DNA of 64,000 nucleotides, from contig JABAKD010000011.1 of NCBI GenBank assembly GCA_012845835.1, positions 5,691,730 through 5,755,729 on the forward strand, written 5' to 3'. Numbering within the stretch: the stretch's first letter is position 1; every line of letters begins with the position of its first letter. Of this stretch, positions 46,213-58,756 are shown piece by piece. This DNA comes from Undaria pinnatifida. Lineage: Eukaryota; Sar; Phaeophyceae; Laminariales; Alariaceae. The notes beneath the pieces were generated by a model. The model was given only the letters and a program-made list of their open reading frames with translations, did not search any database and was not told the DNA's origin. A program made the translations under genes and the position numbers.

Positions 46213-47127
46213 GACTTTCCTGCTTCCGAGCAAAGCACACAGTTGACGACAGTTGCAAATGGCCACCAGCACTCGCGAGTTAAAAGCGACAACACTCGTA
46301 AAGCAGCATGTGTTATCCAACGGATAAAACATCATGGTTTCGCTTATCTTTTCCCACCGATAAAGCACGACAGGCGCCCAAAACAAATTCAGGAAGCACT
46401 GAAAAGGAGACCCCCCCCCTCTCTCCACAACAGTAGCATTTATAACAAGAGTCCATGTTCTTTGGTAGTAAAATTGAAAAAAACGTCGCAGAGCCACCTC
46501 AACGATCTAATCAAGTCCGTGGTGTCACAGAACAATACACAGCAGCAGTGATATCAATAACAAGTTTTACCAATGGTCGAAACCGCTGTCGGACCGTAGA
46601 TAGATACAATACTGTACGCGTGCCCAGTCCTAAGAGCTACCAGGTACTGCGTTTTGTGGAGCTGAAGAGGCCCCCTCCAACCTTTTCGATACCCACACAC
46701 ACCAACCAACAAACGACATGAGTGACAACAAATCACGCCTCTACTGCAGGAAAACAGTGCGGCAGTATGCCTGCCGTATCGCCATGCTGCTCCCGTGGCG
46801 CACAGAGTTGCTTACCATGTACCACGCATGCGATCAATCCCGACGCACATCATTGCGACCACCCCAGCAGCTCGGGTTGCTTCGCGTGGTCCGATTGTGC
46901 AATCAAGTCACTTATTTTTCGATACTTTTTTTCCCTCTGAGAAGTGAAAGCTCCAAAGAGGATTACTCCTTGTAGCCCTATTAACTGCTGCTAAACGTAT
47001 CCCACATTAATTCCAAGTGTTATAAGAACCAAAGCGAGGGTCAATCAAAAAAAGTTCCAAAAGGATACGAACAAAGCTATAGCTACTGTACGGATGCATG
47101 TACCAACCAAGGATCCTCAGTGCCGGT

Positions 47128-47272
47128 ATGTGCACTATAGAGGGGAAGTACCGGCACTGTAGCGGCAACCCGCACTACTCCTCACACTGCCACTACTGGT
47201 TTTTCCTATATATGTGCCAAGCGATTTCACAGGCACTATAGCGGACAAGCGGCACTATAGAGAGACCGCGGC
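47128..47272. mobile_element. CTATAG element remnants, M2' copy
   Basis: The duplicate of 18,005-18,165, with GCACTATAGAGGGGAAG and GCACTATAGAGAGACC ends. Confidence 0.4.
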
Positions 47273-47944
47273 TGTAGGTTACAACAACGACTATTACCAT
47301 TACTAATAGAACCGGGTGTGCGATAACGTTTAAAACACACCGGCTCCACTTCTCCCCCGCACCATCCCGAACCGAACCGTAAACGCCAACTTACGACAAA
47401 ACGGGAGGGGGGTGAAACACAAACGACGCCATCACAATACGTATCACAACAAGCCACGGACAGAGCCAAGGAATAACGGCCCGCTGATTTCGACCAAAAG
47501 AAAATGACCAAACAAAACCCGCACAACCCGCTATTCTTCACAAAACAAAAAAATAATGACACAAGACGAGATTGGCCGTGGTGGCAACATCCATCTACAG
47601 TAGTACGGTCTGGCTGCGAAAGCCTACCGTGAAGGAGAACGTTCCGCGTTCCTGTCCCTCAACGTGACGGTCAGCGGCCCCGTGGCATCGTTGGCGTCGG
47701 TGATAAGGTACAAGAAAACGTCCGGCCCGGCCGATATCCCCATGCCGATGAACCTGCGACACAGAAAAAAGCAAGGGTACGCCGGGTAACGAAGGCACCG
47801 GTCGGTACGGGACGGTAACCGTTTAGCCCGCCGCGCAGGTGGAAAATATTTTGGGTCTTTCCGAGAGACATATATGTATGGGAAAAGGTTCCCGTTTGCT
47901 TACCGCGGGACGGGAGTCCACGATTTCTTGGCGAGACGGGATCA

Positions 47945-48060
47945 CGGAACGGGTCGGGACCTTAGTCGGGAAAACGGTCGGGACCATAGTCGGGAAAACG
48001 GTCGGGAACGCAGTCGGGAAATCGACTGGGAACGTAGTCGGGACATGGCCGGGAGATGCA
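47945..48060. repeat. GTCGGGA minisatellite, longer allele
   Basis: The same 12-bp unit family as 18,836-18,935, with one more 24-bp pair. Confidence 0.85.
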
Positions 48061-48147
48061 GTCCGGAATGGTTGGGAACACGATCGGGAACGCGGGCTGG
48101 AGACACTGGAGACAACGAACGGTGGAAAACAGGAAAGTGATGGTACC

Positions 48148-48318
48148 GAGTGCTATTTGGCAATTGCGCTGTCACTTGTTGTGCCGTCTACGTACGTACG
48201 TACTGTATGGTATTATGCTACTGGTATATCATACCAGGCATGTACACACTGTTATTTATATACCTGGTATGCATACTACTATATATCATACATATCATAC
48301 ACGTAGCTTGTTTATCCA
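48148..48318. mobile_element. 170-bp AT-rich insertion relative to M2
   Basis: M2 reads ATGGTACCAATATCCC. M2' has about 170 bp between GGTACC and AATATCCC, containing TACGTACGTACGTAC, TATCATACCAGGCATG and TACCTGGTATGC. It has no ORF. Target-site duplication is at most two bases (CC). Confidence 0.6.
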
Positions 48319-49059
48319 ATATCCCACTCGGTCGGTAGAGTATTGTTCAGATCGTCAGTATTCAGGTGTTCGTTTTTGTGTAGGATTTAGAGGGGACGGT
48401 ATCAGGTACCCCCCTCTCCGCTGTCCGGAGGGTAGAAGTTGATAAACATTTGACGTGACGTGTCGGAAACTCTTTGTTTTCGCACCCCCAGCAGCTAGCT
48501 GACGTATTTTTCCATTTTGTACTGTATTAAAGTGTTTTGTTTTTTTTCCCGCTTTTTACAAAAATATACATTATACCAGGCATTACTGGTACAATTTTCG
48601 GAATTTGTACTTTTCGAAAAAGTTTCAAGCACTTAGTCTTATTTATCGACTCATATAGCTGAAAATATAAACTACAAAAAGCCTACAGGCTAGGGGGGGG
48701 AAGGGATTTAAAAGAAATGAAAAAAAAATGAAACGGAAACAATCTCTACATACTATATTATAAAAAATGAAAATACACTCCAGATGTGAGATCGAAGATT
48801 TTGTCGAAACTCATCTTTGCAAGCTGTGTGTGATACTCCGATCGCGCGTGTTACGGGTTGTGTGTCCTCATCAAGGATATAGGTCGGCGACTCCCCTTGC
48901 AACTACAGTGTAGCTATCAGGGTCAACAGGGTGATGTTAGTCAGTCTGTGCGCGGAATCTATAAAACACGTTTCTGAGGGGGACAAAATCTGACAGCTGT
49001 GGAGGGAAATGTATCCGTTTATCCAGTGAATCCTGTAAGTCGAATAACCGATGAGGGGG

Positions 49060-50160
49060 GGGCGGAGTTTTGAAGGACGTGGGGGCCTGGTTTTGATCAA
49101 AACGGGGGCGGGAGAGGGGGAGCGGGGGGGAGGGGACGGGTGGGGCAGGTCAAATTGTGCGTGGAAACTATAAATCCTTCTTGTGGGGGAGGGGGGGGGA
49201 AATGTGCCGGGGGGGGGCGGGGCAGGGGGGGAGGGCCTTAGGTCGCATAGATGTAGGGGTTTGCTATACGCGTGGTGCGAGGTCTAGGCGATGGTACGGG
49301 TGGTGGGGAAGGAGGGGGCGTTGGGGGCGGGGGTGGGTAGGAATTGCAGCAGCGGCATGGACGGTTCTAAAACGATAACGAGGCGATATCCAGGGCGTGG
49401 AAGTGTTCATTACTCTGGCGGATTTCGATATTAGGTGGGGCGTTTGAGCAAGAGAAAGCGAGGAGAAAAGAAAAGAAAAGGTGGGGGCGGGGGGGGGGGG
49501 GGGGGGAGGGGTTTTCAAGGGTTTAGGTCACAAATAATATTAAAATACACTCCAGCTATGAGATCAAGCAATTGGTCGACACTGATCTTCGCAACATTTT
49601 GTGTGATCCTCCGATCGCGCGTATCAATCATATATGTCGTAGGGGCTTGCTATACGCGCGGTGCTGGGTCTAGGCGATCGTGCGGGGTGTGGGGAAGGAG
49701 GGGGCGTTGGAGGGGGGGAGGGGGGGAGGGGGGAGGGGGGATGAATGAAAGCTACGTCATGGATGGCTAGAAAGATATTGACGTGATACCAATTGCTTAG
49801 AAGTGTTTATTACTCTGGCCGATTTCGATTGTAAGTGGGGCGTTTGAACGAACTGGGCGGGGGAACAAAAGAGGGTGGGGGGGGCGGAGGGCGGAGATGA
49901 TTTGGAGCTACGGCATGGATAGCTAGATGGAAAATGAGATGATATCAGCCGGCTGGTAGTGTTTACTACTCTGGTAGATTTTGATTTCAGGTGGGGCGTT
50001 TGAACTAGAGGGATCGGGGGGGGGGGGGGGGGGGGAGGGGGGCGAGCATTTTAATATGTGCGCGGAAACTATAAACCCTTAAAGGGGACGAATGTGACGG
50101 TTGCAGCAAGAAGACACCCCTTTTTATCACCCGCCTGGTAATGTTTACTATTGTAGAAGG
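49060..50160 (+). repeat. G-rich tandem units
   Basis: AGTGTTCATTACTCTGG / AGTGTTTATTACTCTGG / AGTGTTTACTACTCTGG, each followed by a GATTT-containing stretch and GGTGGGGCGTTTGA or GTGGGGCGTTTGAAC, occurs at about 49,400, 49,801 and 49,957, with a weaker fourth at 50,139. G-runs of 10-20 separate the units. GCTATACGCG.GGTGC precedes the first two. Strong G-quadruplex potential lies on the plus strand. Confidence 0.75.
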
Positions 50161-50358
50161 TTTGGTGTTACATGTAGTATGCAACCTAGTTCTTAGGTGT
50201 AGTAAACAACGTGTTAAAAGCTTCATAATTTGTTATTGTACATGGATCGAAAGATAGAATATTTCAATCGATAGGTACAATCATGTAGATACCAGATACA
50301 TACCTGCAATATAGGCGTCTGCTGCATGCAGCTGTTGCATGCAAACACAGTTCAATGT

Positions 50359-50709
50359 ACCGTTTTTCACCTGCAAAAAAGTCTAAATCGAGGGGCGGTG
50401 CTGCTGTGGCGGTGAGTGGAGGTTCTCAGGTGGAGGATTCGGAGGGAGGGTGGTCGGTTGTTGGAGCTAAAGGAAACCAGGATTGGCCCTGCCCTACCAG
50501 ATCGCAGTTTCCGTAAGATGACCGCGAATTCAAGCGTTTTTTTGCGAGGATGTGCCCCTCACAACCGCCGGTAGGGCAGGGCCAATCCTGGTTTCCTTCA
50601 CCTCCAACAACCGACCACTCTCCCTCTGAATCCTCCACCTGAGAGCCTCCACTCACCGCCACAGCAGCACCGCCCCTTGATTTAGACTTTTTCGCAGATG
50701 AAGAACGGC
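50359..50709. repeat. Long hairpin, 140-bp arms
   Basis: Arms 50,359-50,498 and 50,570-50,709 are inverted copies with roughly 90 percent match by eye (GGGCAGGGCCAATCCTGGTT on the right) and a 71-bp spacer. The hairpin is flanked by a direct repeat of about 45 bp (ACATACCTGCAATA..GGCG, then TCTGCTGCATGCAGCTG) at 50,301 and 50,720. M2 has only one copy of that flank. Confidence 0.85.
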
Positions 50710-51459
50710 AAATCACAGATACATACCTGCAATACAGGCGTCTGCTGCATGCAGCTGTTGCATCCAAACAAAGTTGAATAATCAATACAAGGGCTCCGCC
50801 GCTACGCTCCCGCAAGGAAGATTTCAACTAAATGTGAAGGGGGCAGAAAGAAGAGGCCCATGATTTAGTACAACTAGCGATTTGATAATGCCAAGAGGTA
50901 ATTGTGCGGAGCTGATTGCCCGGTCTGTGCTGCGCTGTACGTTGGCGATGTCACGTTCTGATCGGCAGTAGTACGGGTGTAATTGGCCAAGAAAAAATCG
51001 CGAAGAGGACCGGGATGGAGGACAAAATCAACGACGAAAGCAAAAAGACGAGTACACACACGTACTAGCTGTACCTGGTACTTCGCCTAATACCTGCTGC
51101 TCTTAATTTCTTCAAAAAGTCATCAGATTTTCCGATCCGAGAAAAAAGGATATTTGCTTATAAAACTCTTTTAACTCTTACGTACTTCCAAGTCGTTTCA
51201 ATTTCTTAAAGAAACGCCTATTACCGAGTACTCCGGCCTGCTTGACAAAATGCTCCCTAACCCCTCTAGAACCCCAACCCCCTCCCCATTACTAATTCCA
51301 AGTAATATGTCCCCAACAAAGGGTTTCCAGCTGCAAAAGGCGTAAGGGATCCCACGCGGCCTTTAAATGGGTACACCGCTATTTGTAACTCCTCATTACC
51401 TCTTCATTCCGAGAAATTTCCCGGGCGGTAGGGGCAAAGAGTATAGGGTTAGGGCTGTG

Positions 51460-51633
51460 TTAGCGTTTGCATGCTTCTACCTCTCCGGCCCCACGAACCT
51501 GGACAACGTCTCGGCCACTGGTTTTTCGGCGGTCAGCCTTCGGGGCCAGCTTGCTCTCCTTCTTGCCCCTGCCCCTCTCCCTTCGCTTCTTCGACTCAGA
51601 CAAACGCTTGCCTTCTGCTTCGTCGCCGTACAT
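51460..51633 (-). CDS. Small basic hypothetical protein, M2' copy
   Basis: The duplicate of 20,164-20,337, with a single Arg to Lys change and the frame intact. It has the same uncertainty. Confidence 0.28.
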   Translation of the reverse strand: MYGDEAEGKRLSESKKRRERGRGKKESKLAPKADRRKTSGRDVVQVRGAGEVEACKR

Positions 51634-52396
51634 GTAGCACAACCTCGCTCACCCACGCTCGTCCCATCCTAATCCCCTCAACATGCCAACATGGAAAACA
51701 ACCAACCGAGGGGGGGGGGGTGAGAAAAAACAAAGTTACAGTAGGAAGAACAAAGAATACAAGGAAAACAAAAAACAAAAAACTCATCATATCATAAGAA
51801 AATACGAAATTGCGGAAACTAGCACATGCATATGGGCCAGAGAAAGGACGGACAGCCCTAGCTGTATATCGCTGCCTTGCAGTTTACCTACATGTTTCCC
51901 GCCTATACACTGCTGTAGCGTTGCCTTGATACTTAGTATGCGATGCGGTGCGATCCGGTGAGGTGCGACTGATCAGTGTCGTTCTAAGAAGCGAAAGATG
52001 GGTCGCGGTCGCTGACCAGTCGTCGTTTACAACTACAGTATGAACCGCACTCACACATGTTTTTTGGGGGGGGGAACTACTTGTATCAATACTTCAACGA
52101 AGAGTCGGATAATAATTACGATTTGCAAAGCGAAGCGAGGCGACTCAGGCCCCAACACGCGCACCCTATTTCGTTTGCGGCCGAACCAAATCACAACATT
52201 TCGGTCGCCGGCTGTCGGCCGTTTTTGTGGAAACCCTTTCCCAGGGTTGGAGAGGCTAACGTCATCTCAAAGAAATCGAGCGGGGTCGAAGACATGGCAA
52301 GACGAAAAGAAAAAGGACGAACAGGCAGACCGAATTTCCACGATCGCACAGCTAAAATAAGGCAATTTTAACGCTTGCAACAAAAACAATAAATAC

Positions 52397-52627
52397 CTGC
52401 TGGAGTCGGTAGCGTCAAAGTCGTACACGCCTTCTACCCCCTCCTCGGTCCGGGCCTCCCGGGCCCCTCGGGTCCCCCGGTCCCCGCTTCCACTCTTGCC
52501 CCCCCCCCCCCCCCCAACTCCCACCCCCACCCCCACCGCTGCCACCGTCCCAACCATTGCTACCGCCGCCGCCACTTCCTCGCGTCTCTCTTTCCATGCC
52601 TCCGCCCCGTTGGTCCTCGAGCGTCAT
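52397..52627 (-). pseudogene. Gly-rich exon, M2' copy, frame shifted
   Basis: Corresponds to 21,182-21,411. It starts MTLEDQRGGGMERETRG, but a net one-base difference in the C-tract (G-tract on this strand) moves the downstream GVYDFDATDSS part into another frame. The donor CAGCAG|GTATTT is kept. Confidence 0.3.
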
Positions 52628-55600
52628 CTTCGGAACCGCCGCCTAAAGCAGAGGGTGGGCTGAAATCACTGCTCCTCACCGAAAGCGCACGACAACCTGA
52701 ATAAAACGGCCCCGGCCAACGGATTAGCAATAGCTTTGGATGTTCCGCCCCGTGGTCTATTCGGGCTGTTGGGCGGTGACGTGGATACGTACTGCTGTAG
52801 TCGTCTTTGAAGCCGTCACAGGTGGTCAAAATGGGGTATGGTTTCGGTCAAAATGGGGTATGGTTTCGGTCAAACGGGGTGAAAAAAGTGGCCAATTGGG
52901 GGGAGAGTAGATACATTTAGTAGGTACATGGGGTTATCCCCCCTCCGACATGTGGCCAAAAGAAGGGCTTCGTTTACCCCCTCGTGCGCCGCTGTCCCGT
53001 TAGGCCCAAGGACGTGCCCGAAACAAAAACAAAAACGTGTGTGCGTGCTTGGCGTGGGCTTCGGGCATCTCGCCAGGGCTTCGGAATTGCGTTTGAGGTC
53101 TGTTCGGGCTCGCGGGAGCACGTTCCGCGGGCGCGTTTTGACCCTACCCCAAATGGCGGTAAAAGCCGGGGGTATATCCCCAAATGACCATTCCCCTTTC
53201 TGTATTCAAGATAGTTGTTGTGGCCGACAAGGGCGCGCAAAAAAAAAACGACACCAAACGCCGAAATATTCAACTTCGAGCTCGAGACAAGAGGGGGTAC
53301 CTGGCACCGTCCCCGCCCCTGTACGCCTGAACAATAGGTACGTAAAACTTCGACTAGGGCAAGGTAGAGAACCACTTTCCCCTGCTTGACACAAGGCCTT
53401 CCATACGACTATAAAAACATCATATTGCTGTGCGGCCACTTGTAGGCCATACGGCGCTGTCCGCAGTTGCGGGGACTACAGCAGCAGTAGAGAGCGCTAT
53501 GATACAAAGAAGCTATGAGCTCGCCTGAAGGTGGACCAGACAGTCTTGGAGCCGCGTGGAACCGGTAGGCTTGGCTGAGTGAGCAATGCCTGAAGCAGGT
53601 CGAGAGGGAGGGGGATATTTCGTCGTCGTTGTGGAAACGACTTTGGCTTTGGCTCTGTCCTCCACGCTGAGCTTGCCGGGCAGCACGACCTCTCGCGGAG
53701 GAGAGTATCAACTTTGGAGGAACGCCATGGGCATTCCCTCTACTACTGAGGACCGGATGCTGTTTGTAGTGCTATATAACTAACGTGCGTGTGTCCTGGG
53801 CTACAATCTCACCGACTTCATATCTGTGTTCGTTTCGAGCGTGCGTGTTGTCGATATCGTGAACAGTTACGATGACAGTGTATTTATTCCTAGACACTAT
53901 CAATAGTAGTTGGCGAGGGGAGAGCACCGGAGATCTCTGTTACGAAGTCGGCGAGAATCAACTAACGAACTCGAAAGCATATCTTATGTTGATTAGACTA
54001 TAGCGCTGGAGGTACTGAGTCACGTGACCCAGCAGCGCAGTGGGTAGCGCTGTATGACCAACAGTTTCCGTTGCATTATGAGGCGTTTCTAGTGGGACGT
54101 ACGTATATTGCCAATATCCTGGAATCCTGGGACCTCCCCCAGCGATTAATAGTAGGAGAGATGTACTGCCCGTAGATACCGGTCTAGGACAGAGCCCTAT
54201 AAACAGATTGATAGAGCTCGTTTGCACTCTAAAAAACAGCTTCGAATTTCGCCCGAGCGTCACGTGTCATCTTGCCTCGTATACCAGCAGCAGACAGCAG
54301 GCACGCTGAATGATACACAGGACAGCAGTAAGAACGTACTGCTGCAGGCGAAGCATGTGCGTGTGGTCGACCGTGGCTGTGTGCTGCTGCCGTGCGCCTA
54401 TTGATAGCACTACTGTACCAGGTACAGCCACAACGTTGCAGTTTCGAGTTGTGCGATGTAGTTCGAGCGTAGATTACGGTGTCAAGGTACTGCGGTACAT
54501 GTCAGATGAGCCAAGGTGCCAGCGTGCAACCGCTGCATGCAAGAGGCAGGAATATGCAGGCCGCACCGCCCAGCATGCTCACTCCCATATCCATCTGTTT
54601 GGAAGAAGGAGACGACAGCAAGCGAAAACCAAAAGGCCCAGCCACAGCAGCAACGCCGAGCCGAGCTACCGTTTCGCTCAAGCCAAGACCTTCAAGGCCC
54701 GTTCTAATTTCGAATCGATTTTTTCAAAAGCACGTCTGCCGTCTGCCACCACAGCTACGTGACGTGACAGGTCAAGGTATGTATGATATGGTCACCAGAC
54801 TCGCATCGTGTCGCACGCACACCAACCACTGCTTGTGATTCGACAGATTTCTCGTGTGAAACCTACTTTGGCGTGTTCTCTTGTCTCACACGGCTTCGGT
54901 TCCTCCGACCAGACAACACGAAAACGATAGACCCAGCGTGCCCTTACTCGAGCACGGCTGTTGCAATGCACGGCACTGTAGCAACCTCAGCGCGAGTGGG
55001 CAGCACATAATACAGGTGCTCGTATAGAGAGCCCAACGATACAGCAGCGGTGAAGGTCTTCCGCAGGCATCTAGGAAGAAAAAAAGACATCAATCATGTT
55101 GGCGTTGGGAAATACGGCCCGACCTTTTCTCTCACTTTTTTCGCCATCTGTTCGTCAGGGGCCACTGGCTGCTCCACCCTAGCTTGAACCCCCAAGCGAC
55201 GAAACCCGTTCCATCTGCAACCTGATGCTGCTCGGTGATGTGGGCTGGCTCAGCTGTGCGCTAGTACACCAAGCCCCTCGTCCCTCAATCAACCCCTCAA
55301 AATATTTGAATAATAATGCCTCTGAAAACTAATACGAGAACTTCACAGTTTTTAGTTTCCCTGATTCCCTGAGTCCCTCAGCGGGAAGGACGGGGGGGTA
55401 AGGGGCATGAGCCCATAGCCTCAGGCTAGCCTCCGCATAACCGCCCCGCAACCGGAAAATGCGTCGTGGAACAGCAGTGTCACAGAGGGTCTAAACAAAT
55501 AACGGGGTGCCGACATCGCGCATCGTAGGTATGTTTGAGGCATTTCTGGCGTAAATTTGAGGACCTTTCGATAAATATACTAGAATGCCACACCATACGC

Positions 55601-57985
55601 CAGCCGCCGCGTATCCAAAAACGTAGTTGATCTCGTGCTGGCCGTCTGGCGAACTGCCTGCAGCTGGGCTACATTGCTGTATTGCTGGTGTGGCCAGATA
55701 TAGACACCTGGTGTTGTACCAACCTCGCATGGATGGAGATCCGGCAGATAAGACTCGCCCAACACCCCAGTAACTAGTAGTGGTCGAAAGCTGGAGGGCT
55801 GAAGGCTGGAGGAGGTGATTCTGTGTTATGTGTGGATTGATGGGATTCGGGCGAAACGGCACAAGTTATACAGCTTGACTTCCCGAAAACCGAAAACCGA
55901 ACCTGAAACCGAAAAATCACACAGCGATCACCGAACACAGACAACTCCGGGGCGAGTTCCGATGGGTTGGAAAGCCTCACAACTTGCAGATCGAGTAACC
56001 CGCACGCACAGCAATGGACTTGCACAGCAAGATCGACACACCCCAGCACCCAACGGCGAGGGGTCCTAACCGCAGAGGTCGTGCTATCTACAGTTCGTCT
56101 CCGCCAGACCGCAGCCACATCGCACGGGCAAGATCTTCGTCCCAAAAGGGAAAAACAGAAGCTCGGGAAACTTTTGAGGCACCTGTCGGGATCAGACGGA
56201 TCACGGACTCCGGCAATCCACCAGCCAGCCCAGCGTTACACACTCCGTCTATAGCCTATAGCCTACAGCCTTCCAGCACAGAACGCGGAGAATCGACAAG
56301 CAAAGATAGCACATCGGGCCTGCTCCGCTGTCCTTGCCGGGCCTTCCTTGATGTCGGAGTTTGGGCGCCTCTCCCTTTAAGAGCGGGAACAGCAATGTTT
56401 GATGTGAGCTTGGCTTTTCGTTGCTTGCGAGCTGCAGTCTCTTTTTTTTGTGACGACCCAGGCCGGAGCGTATTATGTGGTATCTTGATTCATAGAGAGT
56501 CTAACGGTTGCAGTTGCCGAGTACTAGCTAGGCTAATACAAGATGCCTGCACGTCACGGACAGCCCGTCGTTGACTTCGTCCGTCGCCGAGGGGAAGGAT
56601 TGAAATATTCAGGATCGGCGGTACCGTAGGCCGAGGGTGACGATGCCACCCCCATTTCCGCCCTGTGCTCATCAGCACGTCTGCAATTTTCATTTCCGTC
56701 ACGTATCATATCATAATGTAACAGGACGAAAGTCTATCATGAGACCGGATTCCATGCGGGAGGCTAAAGGGCTGGGTGCTCTCGAACAGCATGTACTATA
56801 CCTGTAGACCAAGTGCTGCTGCAGACATGTACGATAGGCTGGCCGACAGCCCTTGGATCGAGCGGGGGTACCGAGCAGCGTACGGGTAGCAAGTAGAGGT
56901 GTTACGCCGCCTGACGAACCCGCTCTCAGAATGAAAGTTGAGCTGTCGGTGGTGGTGTAGTGGTGTTCGTGTGCCTAAAGCTTTTCTGCGCTGCATTCGT
57001 ACTTACCGTACTGCTGTAGTACCAGGTCATACTACAGTAGCTCGTAGGCGCATGCGGGCATCGTTCGTTCGTTTTGGCGATGATGGCATGGGGATTTATG
57101 AACGAAAACATGTAACGTGTGCGGTTTCTGCAGTGCATACTGCATGCCGTCGTACTGTTGATTGAGAGCGTTTCATACCATCAAGTTTTCGTCTGAGAGG
57201 GGATCTCCAACAAGGACTTACCCGAAGGGCGGACGACTTGTGCCTCTCGTTGCTTCAAAATAGCTAGGGCTGAGCCGCTGCGTACAGAAGATAGTAGATG
57301 CCCCACAAAAAACAGCACGGTTGTGTCCAACGCACCTTGTACGTACGTGCCTGCACCTTGTTTAGAGCTCCAGGTCAAGACGACCGCTGACCCAGCAAGC
57401 GTTTGGCTGTTCTTGTTGTGTTGCTGTGACACACTCGGTCGGCAGGCACCGGACAGCCACCACGCGGAAGTTGGGGTCGCCTCGGGACACCATCCAGTGG
57501 ATGGCAGGTGAGGGAATGTTGTGGTCATCGCGGTATGGTATCATAGGGATCCCAACACACAATGATCGTCTCCCGCCACTGCTACAGTAGAAATACTTGG
57601 TGTGCGAACATCGGTGGGTTGTTGCGGGTGGTGGTTTCAAACGTCGATGCTCGCCTGCGCTTTACTGCTACGTTGATCCCGATGGACAGGAGAACGATCT
57701 TCCGACGAGCAGGCCTGAATCAAATCCAACCGCTTTCCGAGCTCTTAACCCGTCCCCATTATCATTACGAGTGTGGTACTTCCGCAATCGAATCGTAACA
57801 ACCCGTAGTCTGCTTGCGGCAACAACGTCGGCTGAATTCATTGATACCTGAACCTGCGCGGTCTACTACCTTACGCAGTATTTGTTGACAGTTTGCGTTT
57901 TTGATTGCCGTTAAACTCCGCATGTCGATATACCTCGTTTGCCGGCAGCCCCAACCAGAGCAACGAGGGCGTCAGGGGGGACGCG

Positions 57986-58756
57986 ATGGGCCCCGTTTGC
58001 CGGCTGCAGAACATCGAGCCCGTGTATCCAATACCCGTTCGCAGAACCCCATAACAAGTATTACGCTGCCAAAAAGGCGTGGGACGACGCTCACGCAGAG
58101 AAGAAAGCCGCTGACCACCACCTCTACATCTGCTTGGAGAAGAGGAAAAAGCTTGACAAGGAGGCTGTTCCTCTCGAGTCCGCACTGGGCCGTAGCAGGC
58201 AAAAAGCGGCAGGGGCCGACACGTCTCCTACTGGCCTCGAGCGGGCCGCAGCCTTTCCGACGGACTCGGCCTCAACCTTCACCGACTTGGAGGCGACGAT
58301 ACCATCGTCGCTGGCGATGGAGCGTTGTCTCTTATCGTTAGTTCCCACCCTCGCTTCGGCCTTGTGAAGCACGCGGCGTGTCATAAGAAAGAAAGAAGCG
58401 GGGGTGGGAACCAATGGTAAGCGACAGCGATCGAAGTGACGATGGCATCGTTGCCTCCAAGTCGGCGAAAGTCGGGGCCGAATCGGCCGGAAAGGCGGCG
58501 GCCCGCTCGAGGCCGTAAGAGACGTGTCGGCCCTTGCCGTGATTGGGCCCGACGTGGAGTCGGAGAAACGCCTCTAGGTGTGTCGGCTTGCGGCAGATAT
58601 TCCGCAGAAGGACGCCGAGACGCCCAGTACAAGCTTTCCGCAGTCCGCGCCGAAGCGAGACCCTCGGGACCACCCTGACGGGCGGCGGGGGCGAGGATAA
58701 ATTTGGAGGTGCTTGCAGTGCCGCTGCAAACGACTTCGAGCCGTTGAAAGAGTTCT
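57986..58756 (+). pseudogene. Coiled-coil gene, E4 copy, disrupted and incomplete
   Basis: The same early frameshift and the same inverted duplication as E2, plus further one-base differences such as GAGGCCGTAAGAG and a TAG in CGCCTCTAGG. The 3' end is lost in the gap. Confidence 0.7.
58212..58533. repeat. Inverted repeat inside the E4 gene copy
   Basis: Arms 58,212-58,350 and 58,402-58,533 match those in E2, with a slightly longer spacer (an extra AAGAAAG-type run). The shared structure shows a single origin. Confidence 0.8.

Larger units (their letters stand above)
48763..50715. mobile_element. 1.95-kb insertion: R1 elements, G-rich units and a hairpin
   Basis: Absent from M2, where AAACAATCTC..CATACTA runs directly to CACATACCTGCAATATAGGC. 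It holds an R1 element (48,763-49,060), a second R1 piece (about 49,548-49,640), three to four G-rich tandem units (49,060-50,160), and a 350-bp hairpin (50,359-50,709). Confidence 0.75.
43310..53810. repeat. Block M2, copy 2
   Basis: A near-identical copy of 14,138-22,560, with three larger differences: an extra 24 bp in the GTCGGGA minisatellite, about 170 bp extra at 48,148-48,318, and about 1.95 kb extra at 48,763-50,715. It lacks the 79-bp R1 piece of M2. Intervals without listed sub-features show no supported gene. Confidence 0.85.
53810..58756. repeat. Block E, copy 4 (subfamily B), cut by the gap
   Basis: Closely follows E2 from 22,560 to 27,528, including the tRNA-like piece (about 53,995-54,050) and the gene's inverted duplication. 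It stops at the N-run in the middle of the gene copy. Confidence 0.85.
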
